Positions 11,355 through 23,270 are shown, numbered from the stretch's first letter. The stretch is 64,000 nucleotides of DNA from Orychophragmus violaceus (GCA_030180135.1 CM058232.1:77667001-77731000), one strand, 5' to 3'. The notes: generated from the letters alone by a model not told the origin. Numbers and translations: made by a program.

Positions 11355-12572
11355 TGATATATCATGGTTTTTACTAGTTTTAGACCATGATATAAGTGTG
11401 TTTTTAGTGTCTTTTGTGTTCTTTTAGAGTCTTTTACAGGTATAATCAGGTTTGGAGCTGAATTGGAGATAATGGAGCATTTTGGAGATTTTTGGAGTGT
11501 TTGGCCGAGAGATAGAGTTCACTGTCCGAAACAGAGGAAGGTGTCGATCGTTGCACTCTAGCATCGATCGATGCACCAGCGAGATGGGCCGAAACTCGGC
11601 GGTTTAGAAGAGTGAAGAATTTGCACTTTGATCCAGAAGTTCCTGATATTTACAAAGAAGCCCCTGGCCGAGATTATGCCTATATAATAGAGTTTTTAGT
11701 GTTTTTATTAGATACGCTTTATACTTTTTACATTACGCAATTCATAATTAAGAGCAGAGGATTTTAGAGCTTTTGGGGCTGATCTGAACCTGTTACATCA
11801 TCTGTATTTGGAGAAGATTTCGAACCCCTTTTACTCTTATTCTTTTATGCAATTTATTCATTCTATGATTATGTTTTCATTATCTATGTCTGAGTAGATC
11901 CATAGTTAGGTTTAGGGTTTCTCACATAGGATTTCATGACTTGCTAGACTTGTTCAAATTCAGTTAAGGATTCATAACTATATCTGTTCTTCAATTTAAT
12001 TGTGCTTAAAGCTAGTTTTAACCTGATCAATTAGAATCTAGATCTTAGGTTGCTAAATACGTCACGGAAGTGGGGTTTAGGAATCTGAACTAATTAAATT
12101 GGGCAATTAAACTTTGCGCAAACGGAAGTTTGGTTTAGGATAATTGTGAACATATCAAACTTGGACTTATTGCTAGTTTAATCTGTTAGTTCTCGCAAAC
12201 GAAAGTTTGGTTTGCTGCACTTAGACTTAGAGAATTATCGCAAAGGAATTTGGTTAATTCTATACCTGTGTTTTGAGTTCTAGAACTGTTCTTAATTAGA
12301 TCCTTGCTGAATGAACTGTCTGCTTGTCTGATTTCCTGAGAATACCCTAGGCTTGACGCTTTTAATTACTTGCTTCACAACCGTTAATCTCTGCTACTGA
12401 TTTACTTTCTCGCACCGCAATTTATTTCATTCACTATTTGCTTATTTCTAGTATTTATTCCTACAGTTTGATTCTTGAGACCGAGTGTCCCTGTGGATTC
12501 GATAACTCTATATACTACTTTGACATTGCTGTTCACTTGCAGTTTAGTATAGGGAAAACTTACAACCTATCA
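11355..12572 (+). repeat. Athila 3' LTR
   Basis: 1,218 bp, starting TGATATATCATGG and ending CTTACAACCTATCA. It has a clear inverted counterpart at 23708-24920. Contains two CGATCGATGCA-like motifs near 11540-11580. Confidence 0.92.
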
Positions 12573-12940
12573 TTACTATATATTTTTTATTAGATATTTT
12601 CCAAAACAATAAAAAAATAATTCTCAACAAAAAATATATAACTAAAATAGATATATTATAGTAAAAGTTTGATGTTATTTTGTGATTATATAGTTATATA
12701 TGTGTATTATTTTTTGTTTAAAAAGAAATATGTGTGTTAATTTAAAAAATATATAACTAAAATAGATATATTATAATAGTTTGATGATATTTATAGTTTA
12801 ATATAGTTATAGATATATGCGTATTTTTTTTAAATATCTATATTATTTTTTATATTAATTATATGTTAAAATTAGAAAATATATTTACAATATTGTGCCC
12901 CCGGTTAAAAATGTTTCTGGATCCGCCACTGGGTGTAAAT
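12573..12940. repeat. AT-rich sequence with a tandem pair of about 117 bp
   Basis: Directly right of the Athila LTR. A segment starting AAAATATATAACTAAAATAG occurs at about 12628 and again at about 12745. The stretch ends with a CCCCCGGTTAAAAATG...GATCCGCCACT segment near 12897-12931 that looks like a transposon end. I cannot assign it. Confidence 0.5.
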
Positions 12941-13199
12941 ATTTCAACTACATAAAATTGACTTTCTAAAGTTCATTATTTTTTTCACAAACTTTATATT
13001 CCTATTAATCCTCTCTATTTTCATCTTCAAAAATCTCTAATTTTTTTTTAATTTTTTTTTATCTCTTGGATCTTGACCCGTTTCGGTATTACTTGCATTC
13101 GCAACGGCTGGGTTTTTTTGTTGGTGGTTGTACTTGAAGTTCTCAGCGGTTGAAGAAGGTAAAAATCGCATTCGTTTAGTTTTCTTTCAATTTTATGAT

Positions 13200-13960
13200 C
13201 TGTGTCGCGATAGTAGACTTCGTTGAGAATCTAGAAGTCTACTAGTCAACCTTTGTCAATTGACTTTTTGAAATTTTTTGAGTGTAGACTTATTTTCAAA
13301 TCAGGAAGTATGCATCATCTCTTTGAAAAAAAGTAGAGTAGACTCTCCTGAAGTTTTTTTGTAAATTTTGGGTTAGTTTTGAATTTGACTTAGTCAAAAA
13401 AATTTCATGAAATTTGTGCCGAAAGTCTACTGGAAGAAATATGTCATTTTGTATTTGATCAATCTTTGACTTTTGAGGTTGACTTCCTCACTAAGTCTAC
13501 TTTAGGTTATTTTTGGTTGACGAAATAAATTGAGAGTTTACCAGTGTAGTTGACTTCGTGACTTCCTCCCCATAGTCTACAATAATTTTGATGTTTTTTT
13601 GGTCAACTCCAAAACTAACTCAATTAGACTTCTGATGGAAGTCTAACCGGGTACACTTTGCATAGAAGTCTACTTCTTTATTTTTCAATTGCAAAAGTTA
13701 CCTTCTAGAGTAGACTTTTCAGGTAGACTACCCACAAAGTCTATCTGATCTAACAAAGTCTACTCCTAAAAAGTTAAAGTTTGGTCAAATACAAATCTAA
13801 CCCTTTCACTTTTGTAGACTTCTCTATGAAGTCTAAAACTTGATTTTAATTGCATAAGTAACCTCATTGAAGACTTCGTGAACAAATACACCATGATAGA
13901 TATGTACGAAATTATACTACCTGTATTTGACTTCCCGACGAAGTCTACTCTTGACACATC
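13200..13960. repeat. Subterminal AGTCTAC / GTAGACT motif cluster
   Basis: About twenty copies of a short GAAGTCTAC-like motif in both orientations, separated by AT-rich spacers. Further copies are at about 14540-14560 and 17390-17440, on the other side of the transposase. Such clusters are typical of subterminal regions of DNA transposons and may bind the transposase (inference). Confidence 0.65.
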
Positions 13961-14012
13961 ATGTTGACATCATTTTCATGTCATTATTTTTTTTTAAAAT
14001 ACTTTTGTATAC

Positions 14013-14925
14013 AACAAATAATGAATTTGGAAGTTTTTTTTTTGTGGAGTTGGTTTAGGTAATGTTATTGCTTGTAAAAGGGTTTGACATGTTTTTTTCT
14101 TTTTTTATCAACTGGTTTTGGACCACAACTGGCCGGCCCATTAGTCATATTCCTCACATTAGAAGAACTCCTAATATATGGATGATGGGTGGAGTCGATC
14201 TCTTGAGCTCCATAAAAATGAGCATTGGCATCAGAGTTTTGACATTTTATTCCATATACATGTGCATGAATCATTTTTCTAGTGAAATTGGGAAAATACC
14301 TCATTAGTAGTAGATTTCTTGGAAAATTTTACTTTTACATTTATTATTTTTTTCAAATGCATTTAGTGCTTATTTATGATGATTTTTGTTTTTCAATTTT
14401 TGACATTTTTGGTAAATATTGTTGGTATTTATGTATAAGTTTCATAAGATTATATGTTATAGTTTAGCTTTAATGATTTTATGATATTATAATTTTTGGT
14501 AGATTTCAGCTGGAAATCGACCCAAGCAGATATGTATCAGAAGTCTACTAAGGGTAATAGACTTTTGCGTCATTAATTTATAAATAAGGCTTTTGCATAT
14601 AATTTCTAATCAATTTGGATGTTAGTTTTTGTAGGTTTGGTTTAGGTACTATACTTGCTTGTGAATGAGCTTGGCATGTTTATTTGATATATATATGCAT
14701 GAATCATTTTTCTAGTAAAATTTAGAAACTAGTTCATTAATAGTACACTTCTTGGAGAATTATACTATTTCATTTAAATCTTCAAAATGCATTTTTAGTA
14801 CTTATTTATGAAGACTTTTTCCTTTTCATTTTTGACATGTGGGCTAGATATTGTTGGTATCTATGTATAAGTTTTATAAGATTATTTATTATAGTTTAGC
14901 TTTAGTTGATTTATGATTTTATCTA
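14013..14925 (+). repeat. Imperfect direct duplication (units about 14013-14500 and 14600-14925)
   Basis: Both units share TTGGTTTAGGTA, GCATGAATCATTTTTCTAGT, TTGGAAAATT/TTGGAGAATT and a final TATTGTTGGTAT...TATAGTTTAGCTT segment. The second unit lacks about 150 bp of the first. No coding capacity is seen. Confidence 0.7.
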
Positions 14926-14977
14926 TATTTACATTTCGAATTCTAATGTGTTTTTATCTTGTTCTATTTTACAGGGC

Positions 14978-17260
14978 ATGGCTCAGTTGGTGGTTGTTTA
15001 TGGAAAATGTGTGCTGAAAAACCTATCATGACATTTTGAGGTGGACAATCTCAAAAGAGGTAGAATGTACCTCTTGAGAGATGGGTGTACACATTGTAAG
15101 CTTTTTGAAACGACACATGATGATTTTGGTCTGAGCAAGAAAACCAATTTAATTGAGGTATCATATTCATTACCAGATTTGATTCTTCAACAAATGCGTC
15201 ATGATATCCCTCATACATATTTCATAAACCATAGACAAGTTTTGAGCTTGATCGAGATGAGTAAGATGCATGTTGTACGGCATTGCATTTGAATTTTGTT
15301 GAATTCTGTTGCAAATTATATTTAGGTTGATGAAAAAGATATTCAGAGGCGGATGATGAAGAAGAACCGACTGATGATGAAGAGGATGATGATGTCAGAT
15401 GATGTAGAGGCCGATGGTTCTGCAAAATGTAATTTTTGAGGGTGTTTTTGATGACAATTATTTAGACTACATTGAGTATGAGAATGTAAAAGATGCAGAT
15501 GAGGATGAATAAGACCCTCATTTTAATGTTTGTAGTGGTCATGTATTACGCCCTAAGACTATTGGTCAGAAAACATCTATGTCAACAAGTATTTTGATAG
15601 GAAGAAGGAGCTAATATCCAAATTGCGATTGATGGCAGTTATGTTGAAGTTCGCATTCAAAATATATAAATCTTGGAAGACCCTATTTGTTGCAAAATGT
15701 TATGTGAAAGGATGTGCATGAAGGGTTACAGGTGGTGTGAAAAATGAACCAAACGTGTGTTGGGTGACAAAATATAGCAAGATGCATATCTCCTCTGTTG
15801 GAAACAGATCCTGTCACCATAGACGTGCTACTCCATAATATATTGTAGAGCTATTTATAGAACACATTAGAATAATCGATAGAATTGTGGTTAAGCATAT
15901 CAAAGTTTCAATGAGGGTGATGTTTGTGATGGTTATGGATTATACCTCGGCTTACCGGGCCCGGATATACGCTCAGTAGTTTGTGAGGGGAACAACTGAA
16001 TATGGATATCAAATGTTTCCTTCTTATTTGCATCAAATTCAGGAAGCCAACCCCGAAAGTATCGCTGAGCTTGTACATGATGTGAAGAATAAATTTCAAT
16101 ATCTTTTCATATCTTTGGGAGCTTAATAGCCGGTTTTCAATATATGAGGATAGTTGTTGTGGTTGATGGGACACATTTAACAGGAAAGTATGAAGGTGTT
16201 ATGCTAGTTGCAACAAGACAGGATGCTAGCTTTAAGATATTTCCACTGGCATTTGGAATTATGGACTTGAAGTGTGATGCTTCATGGGAATGGTTTTTCA
16301 CCAACATGCGCACATGTTATTCAGATCAGTATCCTATGGTTATAGTTTCTTATAGACATTCTTCCATAGAGAATGCATGCGTCAAAGTTATGCATTGGAC
16401 AACAGGAGGGATATACTATTATCATTTACAATAAAATATTCTTACACAATTTCATGGGAAGCAACTTATGTACTTGGTAAAAGACGTTGCGTATGCACAT
16501 AAGCTGTACGACTATAATTGATACATGGATCCAATTTTCCATGCCAATCTTGACCTTGCAACATACCTCGAGAATGCGGATCTGAAGTTGTGGTCACGAG
16601 TTCACTTCCCGTGAGACAGATACAACATAAAGACAAGCAACATTGTAGAATTCTTCAACTCAGCGCTTAAGCAAGCCAGCGATTTTACCATATCTACACT
16701 TATGGAGTTTATAAGAGAAAACCCCGGGAGGTGATTTTATAAAAGGCAAAGATGCCTTAAGTCTGACAACAACCCATAGTCGTGGTGTTGAATATTTATT
16801 GGCAATACGTGATCATTATGAAGATACCATGACGGTTGAACGCATGGACGGTTGGAGTTTCTTCGTTAGAGGTGGACCACGAGATTGTATTGTCGATTTG
16901 GAACATAACAGCTGTGGATGTAGGGTGTATGATGTAGATAAAATACCTTGTTCACACATACTCGTAGCTGAAAGGGAGGCTCTTTTGCATACTTCTACGC
17001 TTGTATGTCGCGTGTATGGTAAAGACTATCTATATTCGATATACTCTTACAATGTTTACCCCCCCCCCCTTATTTGATGAATTAAAGTCAGGTATTTTAC
17101 CATGTCTCCTTCCAACCGTCAAGCGTGGTCCTGGCAGACAGAATAAATCGGGTGGCTATCTTGGCTAGAAATGTCAAGTAAGACACGCACCAAACCAAGA
17201 AAGATGCATACGAATTATAGCATTTCAAAATGCAAGAACCATGGACATACTCGTAATCAT
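14978..17260 (+). pseudogene. Mutator-like transposase (MULE domain and SWIM zinc finger), heavily mutated
   Basis: An ATG at 14978 follows a splice-acceptor-like CAG and opens MAQLVVVYGKCVLKN. TGA at 15029-15031 falls where relatives have Trp. Downstream pieces are in changing frames. VDNLKRGRMYLLRDG is near 15041. The MULE catalytic region around 16144-16434 includes VVVVDGTHLTGKYEG and the FPLAFGIMD segment. A VEFFNSALKQA stretch is near 16645. A SWIM zinc finger, CGCRVYDVDKIPCSH, lies near 16915-16960. A poly-C run at about 17060 disrupts the C terminus. The product would have cut and joined the element's ends in the nucleus. It is clearly dead. Confidence 0.82.
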
Positions 17261-17700
17261 TGTGTAAGTTTAGTTTTTTAAACTTCTGTGTTTTGATCTT
17301 TGTTTCTTGCGACTTATAATTATTTAATTTATTTTACTTAGGTTTTGAACTATGGGGATGGTTAAAATCATGGAAATAAAGACATTCTCGAAGAAGTTTA
17401 CCATAGAAGTCTGCGGAATAAGTCTAAATGAGAAGTCTACCATAGTTGTTCGTCTCAATTATGCTTCTTCAAACATGTCTCTAGTCACTTATGTTTCTTC
17501 AAAGTTGTTTCTTGACATTTAGGTTTCTTCAAAGTTGTTTCTTGACATTTAGGTTTATTCAAAGTTATATCTTGTCATTTAGTTTTCTTCAAAGTTGTGG
17601 GATTTTTTTTTGTTGGTTTGGTTTCATGTGTATATGAACTGTACTTGAAAAACGAAGCTAAAATCATGTAATATTACGAAACCTATTTTAAGTTGATAGG
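17261..17700 (+). other. Non-coding MULE sequence after the transposase
   Basis: An intron-like stretch follows a GTAAG-type site at about 17260. It holds AGTCTAC-type motifs at 17390-17440 and a tandem repeat at 17455-17600. No gene is seen. Confidence 0.5.
17455..17600 (+). repeat. Tandem repeat, unit about 31 bp, four to five copies
   Basis: Units read TTTCTTCAAAGTTGTTTCTTG followed by ACATTTAGG. The first and last copies are degenerate. Confidence 0.75.
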
Positions 17701-18028
17701 TTACAACAAAGACATACTAACCTATTACAAGTGCAAAATACTGATAGTGTGCATAAGTTACAACAAAACATACACAACCACAACACTTTCCAATAACCAA
17801 AAAACATACACACGACATACCATCATGCTCCTTCATACACATCCAACTCTTCCTATGTGCATGCCTCTTGTCCACGGTACTCACACTCGTCGAAAATCTC
17901 AACAAAAAAATCTTTTCCCGTATAGATTTTACGTTTTTGTCACACAAAGTGGAAGGAAATGGCATCCCAAGTGCATGACTTTCGACGTACTTCATGGAGA
18001 AAACACCACAATCACCGTTTGGTAGTTG
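17700..18028 (-). pseudogene. Ulp1-like C48 cysteine peptidase, C-terminal fragment
   Basis: On the minus strand the frame reads LPNGDCGVFSMKYVESHALG and then FPSTLCDKNVKSIREKI. The NGDCGVF motif contains the catalytic Cys and its Gly neighbours of the C48 (SUMO-protease-like) fold, and the tail matches the end of that domain in plant transposon-borne Ulp1-like proteins. The His and Asp catalytic segments, which would lie further right, have been lost at the junction with the Tat element at 18095. Such genes travel in MULEs in plants, so this probably belonged to the transposon rather than the host. Confidence 0.68.
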
Positions 18029-18094
18029 TGGGGTACACTCTTATGCTTAATCCGCTTATGTGTGAAAGTGTCAAAAGTGTATAGTTCTTTTCCC

Positions 18095-20617
18095 TTAACA
18101 GCTCCCGCGAAAAGACGTTGACCGTGGTTGTTCATCCGGCGGGGCGGATAACTTCTTTCTGGCATGTCTGTTTGTCGACCTAACTCGTTGCTTCAGGGGA
18201 TACTTAGAGTTCGCTGCCCTCGGCTTCCCCAAATTGTCCTTATCCCGGAAAAAGTTAGGAACTTCATGAAGAGATGATAAGTCGACGGGACATCTTTGAT
18301 GGAGTTTATTCATGGAATTCCTACGATCGCTCCGTAGATTATCGGACGGTCTATGACTCAAAATTTGACGACCTTGGTGATTCCTCCAGAGAGTATCATT
18401 AGCTTAATCTTTCTGAAAATGGATATGGCGTCTCCAACCAATCCTGTTAAGGATGATTGGAAAGGTGTTACCTCGGTCAAGCTTATGTTTATCATTTTCA
18501 AAGTTTCACAGAAGATTACGTCCACGGAGCTTCCAGTGTCGACTAGGATTCCTAGCACATGGAAATATTTGATGATCAACTAAATGACGAGAGGTTCATT
18601 GCGCGGTTGATCGAAGCCTGGGATCCAAGTGTCTTCGAATGATATGGTGTTGTTCGAGAATTGATACCACATGCTTCGCTAGATGCTTTTCCTCGATCCA
18701 TTTCGTCTATCGTCGACTCTCCATGGCTGTCTCAGATAAGGGTCTACGGACGGTCTGGTATTTTGGCGGTGGCGCCGTCCTTCCACGATCATATTTATCC
18801 TTTTTTGGCTAATCGCCTTAGGATCTTCATCGTTTCTTCTCCTTCGCTTGTTGTTGCCGAATTTGGTCTGCCTTTCGCAAGGATTTTGCTCTTGATCCGC
18901 TTGGTTCGGATCGGTGCTCTTGTTTTGTTTGTTTGGCCGATTTCCGGTTTCGCCATAGTTGAAATCCTTCAAGCTTATCGTATCCCCAAGTTCTCCAGCT
19001 ATAAGTTTCGTCGCGAGTTTAACGCCCTGTTTGCGGCTGTCGGCAATGCGATGTCCGTACGACTGATGGTGATTGCAGAATGCTTTCTCGTCGTACGCAT
19101 TCGGATTCCTCGTCCATGTGTTCCGTGAACTCTTCCTTCGTTCATCCAATCCGTCCTCATGTCCTTCTGAACCGATTTGATAGTTGTGTGATCCGCCTAT
19201 CTTTTTGGTTCGTAAGCTGCTAATTGGTTTGGAGCTTCGCTTCTTGCTGCTCGCGCTAGCGGATAGACGGACATCCATGTTCGATTGTTTTGTTGATTTA
19301 TGCTTTTTGGATAGAACTTTCATTTCTTCCTCATCGACGATGAAGTCTATTGCCCAGTGCAAAGCGTTTGCCATTGTTTGGGGTCGGTTCAGTGAGATTT
19401 CCTTTCTGAAGTCCGATTCGAACCAAAGTGCCTTCTTTAGTGCGTCGATGCCCACTTTATCGCATAAGCCTTCGATTCTCTTCGCGAACTTTTTGAATCG
19501 GTCGATGAATTTCCTCAAGCTCTTTGTCGTGCCTTGACACATAGACCAGAAATCGACGTCGGAAGTATCACTATCCATGAAGATTGAATATTGTTTCATG
19601 GATTCCTCGGAAAACTGCTGAAAGCTTCCTATGGAGTCTCGTTCTAGCCTTGAAAACCATTCGTGCGCCGCTCCTTTCAAATGCTCAGCAAACAAGAGGC
19701 AAAAACCGGCATTTTATATCTTCGCCTAAGATTGGCTCTTCCCATCGTGATACAGAAAGCCATCATGTAAGCTTTCAGATTAATCGTCTCGTCATAGGTT
19801 GGGATTTTGAGCTTGCCTGGATTGAAAATTCGTGTTTCGGCTATTCGGGCTTTGAACTGTGTCTTTCTTGTTTCTTCCAAAAGGAGATCGATTTCCGGCG
19901 CGGCGCTCGTCGCTCGGTGAACTTGTGATCGTACGGTTTTGATTCCCGCCGTCGTCTGAGCGAATGTGTCTCTGAGCGCATCGAGTTCGCTTCGTTTATT
20001 GATTCGTCGTCGTTCCTTTTACTCGTTCGGTTGAGTCCGCCAGATATCTTCTTCTTCTGAAAACTCTTCGTTGCTCAGTTCAGGGACGTATCTATCCGCT
20101 TCGATCCTTTTCGTTGTCGTCAGAATGCGGTCCGGTTCTGTTTCTAGGCGTGATTTGATCTTCGTTTTTGCAATCACCCGCGCCATCTGGCGTCGCGAGT
20201 CTTCGTGATCGGATCAAAGGGAGAGGATCCGTCGCGTTAGGTATAGTTGTCGGAGCAGTCCGTTCGCCCGTGGTTTGTGCACGGTGTTGCGATGGGTTCC
20301 TTCCTTATTCGCCGTCGAGAAATCCAGTTGTTTGTGTTCAGTTGGAGCGAAATTCACCGTTCGGGTGTTCCGCGTTCGGTTTCCAATTCTTAATCTCTCG
20401 ATCTGATCTGTGAGAGTACTATTTGCCTCTCTTGTTCTTCAGTCCTCTGCGTTAGGGCAGCCACAATCTCTTTCAACTCGGAAAGCATTGCATTGACTGT
20501 TGCATCCGGAGCGGTCGTGTTTGTAACGGTTCCGCTTGTTGCTGTGTTGCCCGTAGTGATGTTAGTTATGGTGGTATTGCCTTCCGTTCCTTCGGTTGCC
20601 AACAGGTGATCCATCAT
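18095..20617 (-). pseudogene. Tat gag and aspartic protease, frameshifted
   Basis: The minus-strand coding region starts at about 20617 (MMDHLLATEGTEGN), a linker with NTT/GNT repeats. A capsid-type Gag follows across about 19880-18679, with the hallmark FAEHLKGAAHEWFSRL and the CQGTTKSLRKFIDRFKKF stretch. A frameshift separates its two halves near 19725. A basic segment with no clear zinc knuckle comes next. The aspartic protease motif VDTGSSVDVIF lies near 18530-18560. Beyond it, reading jumps frame at about 18360 into VIDRPIIYGAIVGIP and VPSTYHL remnants. All catalytic polymerase domains are absent. Confidence 0.82.
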
Positions 20618-20682
20618 GTTTCGTCAGTGGTCATATCTTCGGATGCGTTAATCAGTGGTTTTAAGTGTAAGAAACTTCTATT

Positions 20683-20699
20683 CCCCACAGGCGGCGCCA
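20683..20699 (-). promoter_or_regulatory. Tat primer-binding site
   Basis: Minus-strand TGGCGCCGCCTGTGGGG lies three bases after the 5' LTR. Its TGGCGCC start is usual for Tat-lineage elements. I do not assign the tRNA. Confidence 0.78.
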
Positions 20700-20702
20700 A
20701 AC

Positions 20703-22006
20703 TGTGAGAGTTGGAACTCGCAATGTCAAAACTTGTAGAGTTAAACTTTTAGGGAACAAAAATTTCAAGAGTAAACACACCGAAATAGAAAACCCGGATG
20801 ATATTTTATTGATGAGAGATTGGAAAAAGAGTACCAAGAATAAACGATTAAGATGTGTTGAACCTAATGAAAGGCTGCCTACGTACCCTTAAGGAAGGGA
20901 TCAAGTCATTTGTAGTTTTAAGTCTAGATGCTAGGGTTTTTCGAGATCCCTCAGTCATAGGAAGTCCATCTCCTTATATAGCTGCGGCAAGTAAGCTTTG
21001 AGAAACTTCGTTTGAAAATATCCGGAAATCTTCCTGTTATCGTCTCCTTCCATTTCCGTTAAGATTTACATTTTCAGGTCGGATTTTCCTTTTTCTGCTC
21101 GGAGATATCTTCTTCTTCCCTTCTTCGAGTTTATCTCTTCTTTTGGCGATTATATTTCCGTGGTTTAACCTATTTTGCTGAATGTGCCGAGAATGGATGA
21201 TCCGAGTCCGTTTAGCATAGATTTCTTGATTCGGCCCAAAGTCTCGGAAATTCGAGTTTCGCGGGTTGGGCCTAAACTCATATTTCGTAAAACTTTATCC
21301 AACAATTCTTGTTAATGGCTAAGAATGTATACGTTGATGTTCTGAAGATGGGCTGCAGCTAGTTGCGCATCCGAATAAGAAGATATTGGCAAATATTCGA
21401 ACGTATGATCTAAGTGGAATATCCATTCGGAAAGTTTGAGAAGTAAATCCTGCTCGAAAGTTTCCAAGGAGTACATTCAGCTCGGAACTTCCGAAGGAAT
21501 GGATTGTGCTCGGAAAAAGAGAAGGATTCGAGCTGGTTCAGCTTGGAATTTCTGAGCTGGTTTAGCTCGGGTCCAAGCTGGTTCAAGTTGGAATTTCCGA
21601 TCTGGTTCAGCTCAGAATTTCCGATCTGGTTTAGCTCGGATCCGAGCTGGTTCAGTTCGGAACTTCCGAGCTGGTTCAGTTCGGAACTTCCGAGCTGGTT
21701 TAGCTCGGAATTACACTGTTCAGATGTTTTTGTCTGTCTGTAGGTCTTGTCGAGTTATTTGTTTGTCAGATTGATCCGTTCGGATGTTTTGTTTGATAGT
21801 TTATCTGTTTCATATGAAATTTATCCGCTTGAAGCTTTTCGTATAAAATTTTGTTCATACGAAATGTCATCGATACGAAGTACTTCGTATAAAATATTAA
21901 CTATACAATGCTCCGTTCGTATGAAATATGACGATCGTCCGTGTCCGATTGTTTAAATATGCTTTTCGGCTATATTATTTTCTCCGAGGGAATTTTGATC
22001 CCAACA
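20703..22006 (-). repeat. Tat 5' LTR
   Basis: On the minus strand it starts TGTTGGGATCAAAATTCCC at 22006 and ends CCAACTCTCACA at 20703 (1,304 bp), next to the PBS. Contains a 24-bp tandem repeat at 21529-21712 and an 18-bp perfect palindrome at 21873-21890. Confidence 0.8.
21529..21712. repeat. 24-bp tandem repeat in the Tat LTR, about eight copies
   Basis: Units resemble GAGCTGGTTCAGCTCGGAA with a short spacer. The plus-strand translation as PSWFSSEL repeats is incidental to the repeat. Confidence 0.8.
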
Positions 22007-22660
22007 CCAATCATATTTGTGATGCTTTTGATTAGTGAATTTGTGTGTTTGCAGATACATCCAGATCAATTGGGAGAACATACTATTTGACTTTGCGAAA
22101 TGGATTCATTGTTGTGAGTTTTCAAATTCACGATCCTTTTGTCGATTTAGTATTTGTACATTTGTATTGTTCTTGCTGAGTCTCTATGATGTTTGTTTAT
22201 GCAGGTTCATCTAGCTCCATGGAGTTTATATAAAAAGGTTACGACTCTAATAATTTTATGGGTTTACAAGTTTATACTCAAACGCTCCTCGTTCTAGAAC
22301 TCCTGTTATTTTCACTTTTGAGACTTATAGAAGAATATTTATATGTTTGCATTTGTCTCCATCAAATCTAAACGAGATCTTTTTCTGCAGAGTATTCAAA
22401 TATTTTGTAGAGAATAAAGATCTCCCAGGGGAAAGGTCCATCAACGCAGAATGGATGGCGTACATTGGAGGATTTCTAAATCTGTTTTCTCTAAATCTTT
22501 CAGATTGCCCGAGAATCAACAATTCCACCCTCTGGCCTATCACATGTTTGTTCTTCTGAATCTGTATTGGGAGCGCTTATGACCAATGTAAATTTGATTT
22601 ATAGATGTTGAAATTTTCAGGATTAAAAAGTTTGAAGGAGTTGGTGAAGAGGTATTGATG
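22007..22660 (+). pseudogene. Fragment of a plant leucine-rich-repeat gene
   Basis: An exon at about 22389-22547, preceded by TTTTTCTGCAG and followed by a GT donor, encodes VFKYFVENKDLPGERS and then INAEWMAYIGGFLNLFSLNL and SDCPRINNSTLWPIT. This resembles the N-terminal LRR region of plant RNI-like LRR proteins (the type of Arabidopsis At4g23840, from memory). A short piece at about 22620-22660, after another AG, reads LKSLKELV and may be the next exon, cut by the copia LTR. 22007-22388 looks intronic. Most of the gene is gone, so this is a host gene remnant, not functional. Confidence 0.62.
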
Positions 22661-23256
22661 TGTCAGTCACGGCGTAGTACAAGTGGTAGTACAAAACGTG
22701 ACTCAGGACGTGGATATGTATGATTGTTGAGATATCAACGAATCTTTATGATGTGATTCGGTTTATGGGTTATGTTCTGAGCTGGATGAAGATCTTGGTG
22801 TGAAGATTGCAGCTTGGAGTGGTTTACTTATTCATTGAATAAGTTTCAAGAAAAAAAAAGGTTACAAAAATGTGGAATAAGAAATATCTTAACAAAAACG
22901 ATATTTGCTATATCTTTATTTAGGTAAACTTGAGGAGCAAGTTTAGCCTATATAAAGAGGAGAGGTGTGGTCTTATGAAGATGCAAGAGCCGAGAGAATA
23001 AAAACTCAAGAGGGCTTTTGTATTTTGGGAAAAGTCTAGGCTCTAGGGGGAGTTTAGCTCAGGTGTTTGATCTTGAAGAATTCTTGTATTGGATAGAGCG
23101 GTAGATCAATAGGGTTTGTTCTATTCGTTTGTAATTGGTGGGATTACTTTCTATTCAAGTGAATTCGAAATTGGGGGAGTAGAAAAAATCGAACTCCGTT
23201 AACAAACTTTGTGTATCTTATTTTCTGCTCTTTATATTGCCTCACCTGCACTTTCA
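22661..23256 (+). repeat. Copia 5' LTR (approximate start)
   Basis: Placed by the PBS at 23259 and a terminal CA. There is no second LTR in the window to confirm the boundary. Confidence 0.55.
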
Positions 23257-23258
23257 AT

Positions 23259-23270
23259 TGGTATCAGAGC
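23259..23270 (+). promoter_or_regulatory. Copia primer-binding site
   Basis: TGGTATCAGAGC, the initiator Met tRNA complement, two bases after the LTR. Confidence 0.88.

Larger units (their letters stand above)
1..12572 (+). mobile_element. Athila-like Ty3/gypsy retrotransposon, 5' part outside window
   Basis: The segment runs from reverse transcriptase through RNase H, integrase, a 3' non-coding region, a polypurine tract and a 3' LTR. It is interrupted by a copia element at 3534-10823. Protein sequence (FMDD reverse transcriptase, RKDHFPLPFIDQ region, HHCC integrase) and the GTGGGGGAG polypurine tract followed by a TG...CA LTR fit the Athila lineage. No env-like frame lies between pol and the LTR here. 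The 5' LTR, PBS, gag and protease lie left of the window if they exist. Confidence 0.88.
12941..18094 (+). mobile_element. Degenerate MULE (Mutator-like) with Ulp1 remnant, boundaries approximate
   Basis: Grouped because a SWIM-type Mutator transposase pseudogene (14978-17260) is flanked on both sides by AGTCTAC/GTAGACT motifs and followed by a C48 (Ulp1) peptidase remnant on the opposite strand. That gene pair is known from plant MULEs (Kaonashi-type). I found no terminal inverted repeats. The right end is cut by the Tat element at 18095. Confidence 0.6.
18095..22006 (-). mobile_element. Tat-type Ty3/gypsy element, 5' LTR to protease only
   Basis: On the minus strand the order is LTR (22006-20703), primer-binding site, gag, protease. 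It then stops abruptly at 18095, so reverse transcriptase, integrase and the 3' LTR are missing. It lies between the MULE/Ulp1 region and an LRR gene fragment. Confidence 0.83.

Noticed and set aside
18661..19537. Plus-strand frames of 117-155 codons
   Set aside because: They are shadows of the minus-strand Tat gag, whose protein motifs are unambiguous.
21873..21890. loxP-like recombination site
   Set aside because: The CTTCGTAT arms recall loxP, but there is no 8-bp spacer and no recombinase gene. It is a simple palindrome in an LTR.
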